17,947 nucleotides of DNA from contig JANMWN010000013.1 of NCBI GenBank assembly GCA_031394045.1, positions 1 through 17,947 on the forward strand. The letters are read 5' to 3'. The position numbers were made by a program, and so were the translations under genes. Source of the stretch: JANYIP01 sp031394045. Its GTDB lineage: Bacteria; Actinomycetota; Actinomycetes; Prado026. Positions 8,069 to 14,931 of the stretch are shown one piece after another (the stretch's first letter is position 1; the number at the start of each line of letters is the position of its first letter). The notes beneath the pieces are model-generated. The model worked only from the letters and a program-made list of their open reading frames with translations. It ran no database searches and was not told the DNA's origin.

Positions 8069-8120
8069 GCGCCCATTGCATCGAGCCGGAGGCTCGCCGT
8101 CTGCACCCCGGGGTGAGAAT
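8069..8120. promoter_or_regulatory. hutH / iclR divergent control region
   Basis: The 52-base region separates the two divergent starts, so promoters on both strands must overlap each other or the 5' coding ends. It contains a compact inverted repeat CGAGCC-GGA-GGCTCG (8082-8096). On the plus strand it ends with GGTGAG (8112-8117), a fair ribosome binding site for iclR. On the minus strand TGCAAT (8080-8075) could serve as a hutH -10. Such a tight divergent layout is typical of a regulator controlling its neighbour. Confidence 0.5.
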
Positions 8121-8936
8121 ATGTCTGGTATCCCAGACTCAGCCTCCAGCAGGCGTACCAGCAGCAGCAGCGTCCCGGCGGTGGCCCAGGCGCTGGCCGT
8201 GCTGCGCCTGCTCGGCTCGCGCGCGGCCCCGATGCCGGCCGCGTCCGTGGCCCGTGAGCTCGGCCTCCCGCGCTCGACCACGTACCACCTGCTGGCGGTG
8301 CTGGCCGACGAGGGCTTCGTAGTCCACCTGCCCGAGGCGAGGGCGTACGGGCTCGGGGTGTCGGTCTTCGAGCTCGGCTCGGCGTACCTGCGACACGACC
8401 CGCTGGAACGGCTGACCCGGCCGCTGCTGGTCCGGCTGGTCGACCGGGTGGGGGCGACGGGGCACCTCGGGGTGCTGCACGGCGCCGAGACGCTCTACCT
8501 GCTCAAGGAGACGCCGCGCGGAGCCGTCTCGCTGGTCACGGACGTGGGGGTACGCCTCCCGGCCCACCTCACTGCCGTGGGGCGCGCCATGCTTGCCCGG
8601 CTGCCCAGGGCCCAGGTACGGGCGCTGTACCCGTCGGCGTCGTCGTTCGTGGACCGGACCGGGCTGGGACCGGCCGCGCCCGTCCAGCTGCGCCGGCTGC
8701 TGGCCGACGAGGCCGCCCGCGGGTGGTCCGAGGAGGACGGCCACGTGATGGAGGGCATCGCCTCGGTGGCGGCCCCCGTCTACGACCACGGCGGTCGACC
8801 GGTCGCCGCGGTCGGAGTGACGTTCGAGTCGCGTACGCGTCCCGACCCCGCCGCCCGTCAGGCGCTGGCCGCCGAGGTCGTTGCCACCGCCCAGGCCGTC
8901 ACGCGCCGGGTGTCCGGCACCTCGGGACGGGCCTAG
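8121..8936 (+). CDS. IclR-family transcriptional regulator, probable hut operon regulator
   Basis: This 271-residue protein has an N-terminal winged helix-turn-helix (about 18-78: VPAVAQALAVLRLLGS, SVARELGLPRSTTYHLLAVL) and a C-terminal IclR effector domain (about 95-265: VRLPAHLTAVGRAMLARLP, YDHGGRPVAAVGV). Such regulators bind palindromic DNA as dimers or tetramers and respond to small metabolites. It is transcribed away from hutH with 52 bases between starts, so control of the hut operon in response to histidine, urocanate or a later intermediate is the simplest inference; the ligand cannot be read from sequence. The start is ATG 8121, chosen for the GGTGAG site three bases upstream and because upstream sequence is the hutH 5' end. 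A perfect palindrome covers codons 1-6. Confidence 0.93.
   Translation: MSGIPDSASSRRTSSSSVPAVAQALAVLRLLGSRAAPMPAASVARELGLPRSTTYHLLAVLADEGFVVHLPEARAYGLGVSVFELGSAYLRHDPLERLTRPLLVRLVDRVGATGHLGVLHGAETLYLLKETPRGAVSLVTDVGVRLPAHLTAVGRAMLARLPRAQVRALYPSASSFVDRTGLGPAAPVQLRRLLADEAARGWSEEDGHVMEGIASVAAPVYDHGGRPVAAVGVTFESRTRPDPAARQALAAEVVATAQAVTRRVSGTSGRA
8123..8138. promoter_or_regulatory. palindrome over the iclR start, candidate autoregulatory operator
   Basis: GTCTGG-TATC-CCAGAC is a perfect 6+6 inverted repeat with a 4-base centre. It begins at the third base of the iclR ATG and lies 55 bases from the hutH start. Its size suits an IclR-type dimer site. Bound here, the protein could block its own transcription or early elongation. 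The assignment rests on symmetry and position only. Confidence 0.4.
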
Positions 8937-8967
8937 GCAACACAGGGTTTACACAGCAGGGGTGTTG

Positions 8968-9005
8968 GTGATCTCGCGGAAACGCCACGCCACCCGGAGG
9001 GAAAC
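8968..9005 (+). promoter_or_regulatory. candidate GlnR box upstream of amtB
   Basis: The order is GTGAT (8968-8972), six bases, GAAAC (8979-8983), six bases, CCACC (8990-8994), six bases, GAAAC (9001-9005). Actinobacterial GlnR boxes have the form GTnAC-n6-GAAAC repeated at 22-base spacing. Here both GAAAC half-sites are perfect and exactly 22 bases apart, the first GTnAC matches 4 of 5, and the second is poor. It lies 75 bases before amtB, a classical GlnR target, which makes nitrogen-limitation activation of amtB-glnK-glnD likely. Confidence 0.7.
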
Positions 9006-9047
9006 GCGTGGCCAACAGGCTCGGCCCCGTCAACTGAGCCAGCGGGA

Positions 9048-9060
9048 CCGACCCGGTCGG
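9048..9060 (+). other. short inverted repeat in the amtB leader
   Basis: CCGACC-C-GGTCGG is a tight perfect dyad between the candidate GlnR box and the amtB ribosome binding site (AGGGGAGAG, 9067-9075). As RNA the one-base loop would force the inner pair open. It could be a small hairpin near the translation start or a protein site; no specific role can be assigned. Confidence 0.25.
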
Positions 9061-9079
9061 CCCGCGAGGGGAGAGTGGT

Positions 9080-10444
9080 ATGAACCTGAGTGGCATGAGC
9101 GCCGGGGATACGGCCTGGATCATCGCAGCAACGGCGTTGGTCTTGATCATGACCCCCGGGCTCGCCTTCTTCTACGGAGGCATGACCCGGGCAAAAAGCA
9201 CCCTCAACATGATGATGATGTCGTTCATCACGATCGGCATCGTCAGCGTCTTGTGGGTCCTCTACGGATGGGCAGAGGCCTTCGGGAACGGATCGAGCGG
9301 CATCGTCGGGATCATCGGGTGGTCGCACCTGGGGTCGTCGGTCGACAAGCTCGGTACCAACGGACTCGTGCTCACCATCCCGCTGCTCGTGTTCTCGGCC
9401 TTCCAGCTGATGTTCGCGATCATCACCCCCGCGCTGATCTCGGGGGCCATCGCGGACCGGACCAAGTTCCTCACCTGGGGCATCTTCGTCGCCCTCTGGG
9501 TGACGCTGGTCTACTTCCCGGTCGCCCACTGGGTCTTCGACTTCGGCGGCACCGACACGACCGGGGCCGGCTGGCTCGCAGCCAGCGGCGTCGAGGACTT
9601 CGCCGGTGGCACCGCGGTCCACATCAACGCAGGTGCCGCGGGCCTGGCGCTCTGTCTCGTCCTCGGCAAGCGGATCGGCTTCAAGCGTGACTCGATGCGC
9701 CCGCACAACCTGCCGCTCGTACTGATCGGTGCCGGCCTGCTCTGGTTCGGCTGGTTCGGGTTCAACGCCGGGTCGGCCCTGGCGGCCAACGGCCAGGCGG
9801 CGCTCGCGTTCATGAACACGCAGGTGGCCACGGCCGCTGCGATGCTCGGCTGGCTGCTGGTGGAGAAGCTTCGCGACGGGCATGCGACCAGTCTTGGTGC
9901 TGCGTCGGGTGCGGTGGCCGGCCTGGTCGCCATCACCCCGGCCTGTGCGTTCATCACCCCGTCGGCCTCTGTCGTCCTCGGCGTCATCGCCGGTGCGATC
10001 TGCGCCACGGCGGTCGGCCTGAAGTACAAGCTCGGCTACGACGACTCGCTCGACGTAGTCGGTGTCCACCTGGTCGGCGGGATCGTCGGCTGCCTGTACA
10101 TCGGTTTCATGGGCACCTCGTTCACCACGACCAACGCGGACGGCAAGTCCTCGTTCACGTGGGGCGTCGAGGGTCTGTTCCACGGGGGCGGCGCTACGCT
10201 GCTCGGTCACCAGGCCCTCGGGGCGTTCTCGGTGCTCGGGTACTCGTTCGTCGTCACGTACATCCTCGGCTTCATCCTCGACAAGACCCTCGGATTCCGG
10301 GTCAGCGAGGATGTCGAGGCCGAGGGCATCGACCTCGCCGAGCACGCCGAGGGCGGCTACGACTGGGGCACCCTTGGCGGCGTCCTCAGTGGGACGCACA
10401 GCTCCAGCATGTCGGCCCGCAAGGACGAGGAGGTCTTGGCATGA
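9080..10444 (+). CDS. amtB: ammonium transporter (Amt family)
   Basis: AmtB is a trimeric inner-membrane channel that takes up ammonium when external nitrogen is low. The 454-residue protein has the expected chain of about eleven membrane helices. Visible features are the first helix (WIIAATALVLIMTPGLAFFYGG, cited as residues 13-34), FSAFQLMFAIITPALISGA with the Phe gate region (105-123), and the twin pore histidines His181 (TAVHINAGAAG) and His330 (VVGVHLVGG). The motif GAGLLWFGWFGFNAGSALAA (217-236) follows. The cytosolic tail (about 405-454) is where PII docks. Start ATG 9080 follows a strong AGGGGAGAG site. The stop overlaps the glnK start as ATGA, so channel and its PII regulator are coupled. 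A candidate GlnR box lies upstream. Confidence 0.97.
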   Translation: MNLSGMSAGDTAWIIAATALVLIMTPGLAFFYGGMTRAKSTLNMMMMSFITIGIVSVLWVLYGWAEAFGNGSSGIVGIIGWSHLGSSVDKLGTNGLVLTIPLLVFSAFQLMFAIITPALISGAIADRTKFLTWGIFVALWVTLVYFPVAHWVFDFGGTDTTGAGWLAASGVEDFAGGTAVHINAGAAGLALCLVLGKRIGFKRDSMRPHNLPLVLIGAGLLWFGWFGFNAGSALAANGQAALAFMNTQVATAAAMLGWLLVEKLRDGHATSLGAASGAVAGLVAITPACAFITPSASVVLGVIAGAICATAVGLKYKLGYDDSLDVVGVHLVGGIVGCLYIGFMGTSFTTTNADGKSSFTWGVEGLFHGGGATLLGHQALGAFSVLGYSFVVTYILGFILDKTLGFRVSEDVEAEGIDLAEHAEGGYDWGTLGGVLSGTHSSSMSARKDEEVLA

Positions 10445-10779
10445 AGCTCGTCACTGCGGTGATCAAGCCGTTCAAGCTCGACGACGTCAAGACGGCTCTC
10501 GAGGCCTTCGGGGTCCACGGCATGACCGTGTCCGAGGCCTCCGGCTACGGCCGGCAGCGCGGCCACACCGAGGTCTACCGGGGGGCGGAGTACACCGTCG
10601 ACCTGGTGCCCAAGGTGCGCGTCGAGATCCTGGTCGACGACGGCGACGCTGCTGATGTGATCGACGTCGTCGTCAAGGCCGCTGCGACCGGCCGGATCGG
10701 CGACGGCAAGGTCTGGTCGGTCCCGGTTGAAGCGGTCGTCCGTGTACGTACGGGCGAGCGCGGGCCGGAAGCGCTCTAG
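10441..10779 (+). CDS. glnK: nitrogen regulatory protein PII
   Basis: PII proteins are small trimeric sensors of ATP/ADP and 2-oxoglutarate. When paired with amtB they plug the ammonium channel. At 112 residues the length is exact. The sequence contains VIKPFKLDDVKTALE, the T-loop GYGRQRGHTEVYRGAEYTVD with the modifiable Tyr51, and the B-loop TGRIGDGKVW, followed by VRVRTGERG near the end. In actinobacteria Tyr51 is usually adenylylated by the GlnD encoded next door. ATG 10441 overlaps the amtB stop by four bases and the stop is five bases from glnD. The linkage to amtB favours the name glnK; glnB is the alternative name. Confidence 0.95.
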   Translation: MKLVTAVIKPFKLDDVKTALEAFGVHGMTVSEASGYGRQRGHTEVYRGAEYTVDLVPKVRVEILVDDGDAADVIDVVVKAAATGRIGDGKVWSVPVEAVVRVRTGERGPEAL

Positions 10780-10784
10780 CGCTG

Positions 10785-13157
10785 ATGGCTGTCGCTGACG
10801 CCACCGGCGGTCCCGGCAGCTCGGGCAGTGCTGCTCCCGCCGGGGCGTACGGCCAAGCTCGTGCAGACCTGCTGGCCCGGCCCGGACTCTCCGGGCCGGG
10901 CCGTCGGCGCGCACTGACCGAGCTCACCGATGCCTGGCTGGGCGACCTGTTCCGCAACGCGGGGGGCGAGGAGCTCGGCTGCTCGCTCATCGCGGTCGGG
11001 GGGTACGGCCGGGGCGAGCTCTCGCCCGGTTCTGACCTTGACCTCGTGCTGCTGCGCCCTGGTACGGCCTCTCAGTCCGACGCCGCCAAGGTCGCGTCCG
11101 ACCTCTGGTACCCGATCTGGGACTCGGGCCTGCGGCTTGACCACTCGCTGCGTACGGTCCCGGAGGCCCGGCGGGTGGCTGCGGACGACCTCCGCGCGCT
11201 GCTCGGCATGCTCGACCTGCGGCACCTCGCGGGTGACGAGGCGCTCAGCGCCGGGCTACGCCAGGCTGCGCTGGCCGACTGGCGCGGATTCGCCAAGAAG
11301 CGCCTGCCCGAGCTGCAGGCCAGCTGTCGCGAACGCGCCGAACGCGCCGGTGACCTCGCGTTCTCGCTGGAGCCAGACCTCAAGGAGTCCCGCGGCGGTC
11401 TGCGCGACCTCGTGATCCTGCGCGCCGTCGCCGCCTCCTGGGTGGCCGACTCTCCGCACACCGGCCTCGAGGAGGCCAGGTCGATGCTGCTCGACGTCCG
11501 CGACGCCCTGCACATCGCGACCGGTCGCGCCTCAGACCGGCTGGTGCTGCAGGAGCAGGACGTCGTGGCCAAGCAGCTCGGCCTGCTCGACGCTGATGCG
11601 TTGCTGCGACAGGTGTCTGGCGTCGGGCGCTCGGTCGCGTACGCAGCGGACGTCACCTGGCACCGCGTCGAACGGGCCCTCACGGGGCGCGAGGGCCGCA
11701 GCCGCTTCCTGCGGATGGGTTCCAAGCGACTGGGCGACCGTGCGCCGCTAGCCGACGGTGTCGTCGAGCAGGAGGGTGAGGTGGTCCTGGCTCGCGACGT
11801 ACGTCCCTGGGACGACCCCGCGCTGGTGCTCCGTGCCGCTGCTGCTGCCGCCCAGGCGGGGTTGCGACTGGCCCCGCACGCGCTGGAGCGCCTTGTCGCT
11901 GAGTGCCCCGCGCTACCGGAGCCGTGGCCGCGACCCGCGCTCGACTCGCTGATCAGCCTGCTCGGAGCGGGTCGGCCGGCGGTCGCGGTGTGGGAGGCGC
12001 TGGATCAGGCCGGCCTCACCGGCCGGCTGCTACCGGACTGGGAACGCGTACGCAGTCGTCCGCAGCGCAACGCCGTGCACCGCTTCACCGTCGACCGTCA
12101 CCTGGTCGAGTGCGCTGTCCGGGCCGCAGGCTTCGCGCGTCGGGTCGACCGCCCTGACCTGCTGCTCGTCGGCGCCCTGCTCCACGACATCGGCAAGGGC
12201 TGGCCGGGGGACCACTCCGAGGCAGGGGTGGCAGTCGTCGCGGACCTCGGCCCGCGGCTGGGCTTCGAGCCCGAGGACGTCGACATCCTGGTCACTCTGG
12301 TCCGCCATCACCTGCTGCTCCCCGACACCGCGACCCGCCGTGACCTCGAGGACCCGGCCACGGTGGCCCACGTGGCTGCCTGCGTGAAGACGCCGGACGT
12401 GCTCGACCTGCTGCATGCGCTGACCGAGGCCGACGGCCTGGCGACCGGGCCCGCCGCCTGGAACGAGTGGAAGGCCGGCCTGATCTCGGACCTGGTGGCC
12501 CGTACGCATGCCGTCCTCGGCGGGCACGAGGCGCCACCCGCGCCGATCCTTGCCGACGCGTACGCCGACCTGGTGGACGCCGGCCGCCTCGCAGTGACGG
12601 CCACCCCAGTCGCCGGCGGGCTCGAGGTCACCGTGGTGGGGCCGGACCGCGTCGGCATGCTCGCTTCGGTTGCCGGTGTGCTGTCGCTCAACCGGCTCAC
12701 GGTTCGCTCCGCGTCGACGCAGACCGCGGGGTCGGTCGCGATCCAGGTGTGGCAGGTGCTGCCGGAGTACGGCGAGCCGCCCGCGCAGGTACGGCTGCGC
12801 GAGGACGTGCGCCGCGCGCTCGAAGGCTCGCTGGACGTCGCGGAGCGGCTGGCCGTGCGCGAGGACGCGGCGGCGGTCCGTCCCGGGGTCCCCGTACCCC
12901 CCGCGCGAGTCGACGTCCTGCCGCACGCGAGCGCCGCGGCCACCGTCATCGAGGTACGCGCGCACGATCGGCCCGCCCTGCTGCACAAGATCGGGGCCGC
13001 CCTTGCGGCTGCCGGGGTCGACGTGCGGTCGGCGCTGGTGACCACGCTCGGCTCGGAGGCCGTCGACGTGTTCTACGTGGTCGGACCGGACGGCGAGCCG
13101 CTCTCGCCCGAGCGGGCTGCCGGTGTCGCCGCCGAGGTCAAGGCCGCGCTCAGGTAG
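10785..13157 (+). CDS. glnD: PII-modifying nucleotidyltransferase (uridylyl/adenylyl-transferase and removing enzyme)
   Basis: GlnD attaches a nucleotide to PII when glutamine is low and removes it when glutamine is high. The 790-residue protein has the family's full domain order. The nucleotidyltransferase core is GGYGRGELSPGSDLDLVLL (72-90), with Asp84 and Asp86 as metal ligands. A GlnD linker domain containing LKESRGGLRDL follows. The HD domain has LLHDIGKGWPGDHSEAG (His467-Asp468), with RHH (about 506-508). Two ACT domains follow, starting near 611 (LEVTVVGPDRVGMLASVAGV) and 718 (TVIEVRAHDRPALLHKIGAA), which should sense glutamine. In actinobacteria the modification is often AMP rather than UMP. 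Start ATG 10785 is five bases after glnK, so the three genes form one operon. Confidence 0.95.
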   Translation: MAVADATGGPGSSGSAAPAGAYGQARADLLARPGLSGPGRRRALTELTDAWLGDLFRNAGGEELGCSLIAVGGYGRGELSPGSDLDLVLLRPGTASQSDAAKVASDLWYPIWDSGLRLDHSLRTVPEARRVAADDLRALLGMLDLRHLAGDEALSAGLRQAALADWRGFAKKRLPELQASCRERAERAGDLAFSLEPDLKESRGGLRDLVILRAVAASWVADSPHTGLEEARSMLLDVRDALHIATGRASDRLVLQEQDVVAKQLGLLDADALLRQVSGVGRSVAYAADVTWHRVERALTGREGRSRFLRMGSKRLGDRAPLADGVVEQEGEVVLARDVRPWDDPALVLRAAAAAAQAGLRLAPHALERLVAECPALPEPWPRPALDSLISLLGAGRPAVAVWEALDQAGLTGRLLPDWERVRSRPQRNAVHRFTVDRHLVECAVRAAGFARRVDRPDLLLVGALLHDIGKGWPGDHSEAGVAVVADLGPRLGFEPEDVDILVTLVRHHLLLPDTATRRDLEDPATVAHVAACVKTPDVLDLLHALTEADGLATGPAAWNEWKAGLISDLVARTHAVLGGHEAPPAPILADAYADLVDAGRLAVTATPVAGGLEVTVVGPDRVGMLASVAGVLSLNRLTVRSASTQTAGSVAIQVWQVLPEYGEPPAQVRLREDVRRALEGSLDVAERLAVREDAAAVRPGVPVPPARVDVLPHASAAATVIEVRAHDRPALLHKIGAALAAAGVDVRSALVTTLGSEAVDVFYVVGPDGEPLSPERAAGVAAEVKAALR

Positions 13158-13176
13158 CTCGCCCCGCGCGGCGGAT

Positions 13177-13182
13177 ACGCTT
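13177..13182 (+). promoter_or_regulatory. candidate -10 element for ffh
   Basis: TACGCT fits the actinobacterial TAnnnT -10 pattern. It sits in the 67-base gap between glnD and ffh, 42 bases before the GTG start. I see no good -35, so ffh may also be read from the upstream operon. Confidence 0.25.
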
Positions 13183-13224
13183 GCCCGGACCCCCGCTCCC
13201 CGTCCGACGAGGTTGATCGCACCC

Positions 13225-14757
13225 GTGTTCGCCACTCTCTCCGACCGGCTCGCAGCCACGTTCAAGAACCTGCGGGGCAAGGGACGGCTGTCCGAGTCCG
13301 ACATCGACGAGACCTGCCGCGAGATCCGCATCGCGCTGCTCGAGGCCGACGTCGCCCTGCCCGTGGTCCGCAGCTTCGTTGCGACGGTCAAGGAGCGGGC
13401 GCTCGGGGCCGAGGTCGCGCAGGCCCTCAACCCGGCCCAGCAGGTCATCAAGATCGTCAACGAGGAGCTCGTCACCATCCTGGGCGGCCAGACCCGCCGC
13501 GTACGCCTGGCCAAGAACCCGCCGACCGTGATCATGCTGCTCGGGCTCCAAGGAGCGGGCAAGACCACGCTGGCCGGCAAGCTGGCGGTGTGGTTCCGCG
13601 AGCAGGGACACACGCCGGTGCTGGTCGCGGCCGACCTGCAGCGGCCGAACGCGGTCACCCAGCTCCAGGTCGTCGGCGAGCGGGCGGGCGTACCCGTGTT
13701 CGCGCCCGAGCCTGGCAACGGGGTCGGCGACCCGGTCCGCGTCTCGCGAGACTCGGTCGAGCACGCGCGCACCAAGCTCTACGACGTCGTGATCGTCGAC
13801 ACCGCCGGCCGGCTGGCGATCGACGAGGAGCTGATGACGCAGGCGGCCGACATCCGGGCCGCCGTCCGCCCCGACGAGGTCCTGCTCGTCGTCGACGCCA
13901 TGATCGGGCAGGACTCCGTCGTCACCGCCGAGGCCTTCGCTGAGCGGGTCGGGTTCGACGGCGTGGTCCTGACCAAGCTCGACGGTGACGCCCGCGGTGG
14001 TGCCGCGCTGTCGATCGCCTCGGCCACGGGCAAGCCGGTGATGTTCGCGTCCAACGGCGAGAAGCTCGAGGACTTCGACGTCTTCCACCCCGAGCGGATG
14101 GCCTCGCGGATCCTCGGCATGGGCGATGTGCTCACCCTGATCGAGCAGGCCGAGAAGGCGTTCGACAAGGACGAGGCCGCCGCGATGGCGGCCAAGCTCA
14201 CCTCGGGTCGGGACTTCACCCTTGAGGACTTCCTGGCCCAGATGCAGGCCGTACGCAAGATGGGGTCGCTGGGCAAGCTGCTCGGGATGCTGCCCGGGAT
14301 GGGCGAGATGCGCGAGCAGATCGACAACATCGACGAGCGCGAGCTTGACCGTGTCTCCGCGATCATCTTGTCGATGACCCCGGGGGAGCGGCAGGACCCC
14401 AAGATCCTCAACGGGTCCCGGCGGGCGCGGATCGCCAAGGGCTCCGGTACCGAGGTGGCCGAGGTCAACGGGCTGGTCGAGCGGTTCGGCGAGGCCCGCA
14501 AGATGATGTCCTCGCTCGGGCGCGGGGGGATGCCGGGTATGCCTGGCAAACCCAGCATGCCGGGGATGGCCGGCCGCGGGAAGCAAGCCAAGCAGGTCAA
14601 GAAGCCCAAGCGTGGCAGCGGCAACCCGGCCCGGCGGGTTGAGGAGGAGCGGCTGGCGTTGCAGCGGCGCACCGAGACGGCGGACGCGAGCTCGGCGGCG
14701 GCGATGGACAGCTTCGAGCTGCCGGCCGAGTTCAAGAACCTGCTGCCCCCCGGCTGA
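13225..14757 (+). CDS. ffh: signal recognition particle protein Ffh (SRP54 homologue)
   Basis: Ffh is the GTPase of the signal recognition particle. With 4.5S/SRP RNA it captures hydrophobic signal sequences on ribosomes and delivers them to FtsY and the Sec translocon. The 510-residue protein shows the N domain (FATLSDRLAATFKNLRGKG, then REIRIALLEADVALPVV). The G domain has the P-loop GLQGAGKTT (107-115), AADLQRPNAVTQL, VDTAGRL (191-197) and TKLDGDARGG (250-259). The M domain (about 300-435) has GKLLGMLPGMG and the RNA-binding SRRARIAKGSG. A 70-residue Gly/Met/Lys-rich tail follows. GTG 13225 matches the family start; an in-frame TTG four codons earlier (13213), close behind ACGAGG, is an alternative. 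Two partner genes often near it, ftsY and smc, are not in the window. Confidence 0.97.
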   Translation: MFATLSDRLAATFKNLRGKGRLSESDIDETCREIRIALLEADVALPVVRSFVATVKERALGAEVAQALNPAQQVIKIVNEELVTILGGQTRRVRLAKNPPTVIMLLGLQGAGKTTLAGKLAVWFREQGHTPVLVAADLQRPNAVTQLQVVGERAGVPVFAPEPGNGVGDPVRVSRDSVEHARTKLYDVVIVDTAGRLAIDEELMTQAADIRAAVRPDEVLLVVDAMIGQDSVVTAEAFAERVGFDGVVLTKLDGDARGGAALSIASATGKPVMFASNGEKLEDFDVFHPERMASRILGMGDVLTLIEQAEKAFDKDEAAAMAAKLTSGRDFTLEDFLAQMQAVRKMGSLGKLLGMLPGMGEMREQIDNIDERELDRVSAIILSMTPGERQDPKILNGSRRARIAKGSGTEVAEVNGLVERFGEARKMMSSLGRGGMPGMPGKPSMPGMAGRGKQAKQVKKPKRGSGNPARRVEEERLALQRRTETADASSAAAMDSFELPAEFKNLLPPG

Positions 14758-14771
14758 GCCGCCGGCACGGG

Positions 14772-14801
14772 TTCGTCTGGGGCGGCGTGGTCTGGCACAC
14801 T
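14772..14801 (+). promoter_or_regulatory. candidate rpsP operon promoter
   Basis: TTCGTC (14772-14777) and CACACT (14796-14801) are separated by 18 bases in the 174-base gap after ffh. The -10 context TGGCACACTGGGCGG closely resembles TGTCAGACTAGGCCGG before rplS (17149-17164), which supports both as promoters of ribosomal-protein genes. This would give an rpsP leader of about 120 bases. Confidence 0.35.
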
Positions 14802-14811
14802 GGGCGGGCGA

Positions 14812-14853
14812 ACACGGCCCGCGCGGGCCCTCTACCCTGCGCACCCGCCGTGT
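14812..14853 (+). other. structured segment of the rpsP leader
   Basis: ACACGGC (14812-14818) pairs perfectly with GCCGTGT (14847-14853). Within it lies the 14-base perfect palindrome GGCCCGCGCGGGCC (14816-14829), which competes with the outer stem for GGC. The segment is downstream of the candidate promoter and about 80 bases upstream of the rpsP start. It may be an attenuator or leader fold, or partly the end of the ffh transcript. GC richness makes chance pairing fairly likely. Confidence 0.3.
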
Positions 14854-14931
14854 CCATCCGAGGCGTCGACTCCGCACCCCACGCGGGCAGGCGCCGCCTC
14901 ACCGACTCGATACCCAGGAGAAGACCCTCCC

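Noticed and set aside
6530..8281. Longer hutH version starting at 8281
   Set aside because: The added 71 residues are not HutH-like and would run through the iclR promoter and coding start; 512 residues from ATG 8068 fits the family.
8933..10399. 488-codon minus-strand open frame opposite amtB
   Set aside because: Asp/Arg/Glu-rich shadow of a membrane protein gene; amtB is certain.
12030..13775. Long minus-strand open frame opposite glnD and ffh
   Set aside because: Arginine- and glycine-rich composition with no recognisable motif; both genes underneath have clear family matches. Long antisense frames are expected at this GC content.
14500..14660. Gly/Met/Pro- and Lys-rich tail of Ffh as a separate domain or fusion
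   Set aside because: Low-complexity tails of this kind are usual at the end of SRP54-type M domains, so it is not treated as a fusion.
13150..14877. Long minus-strand open frame opposite ffh
   Set aside because: A shadow of the ffh codon pattern; low-complexity product and no plausible start context.
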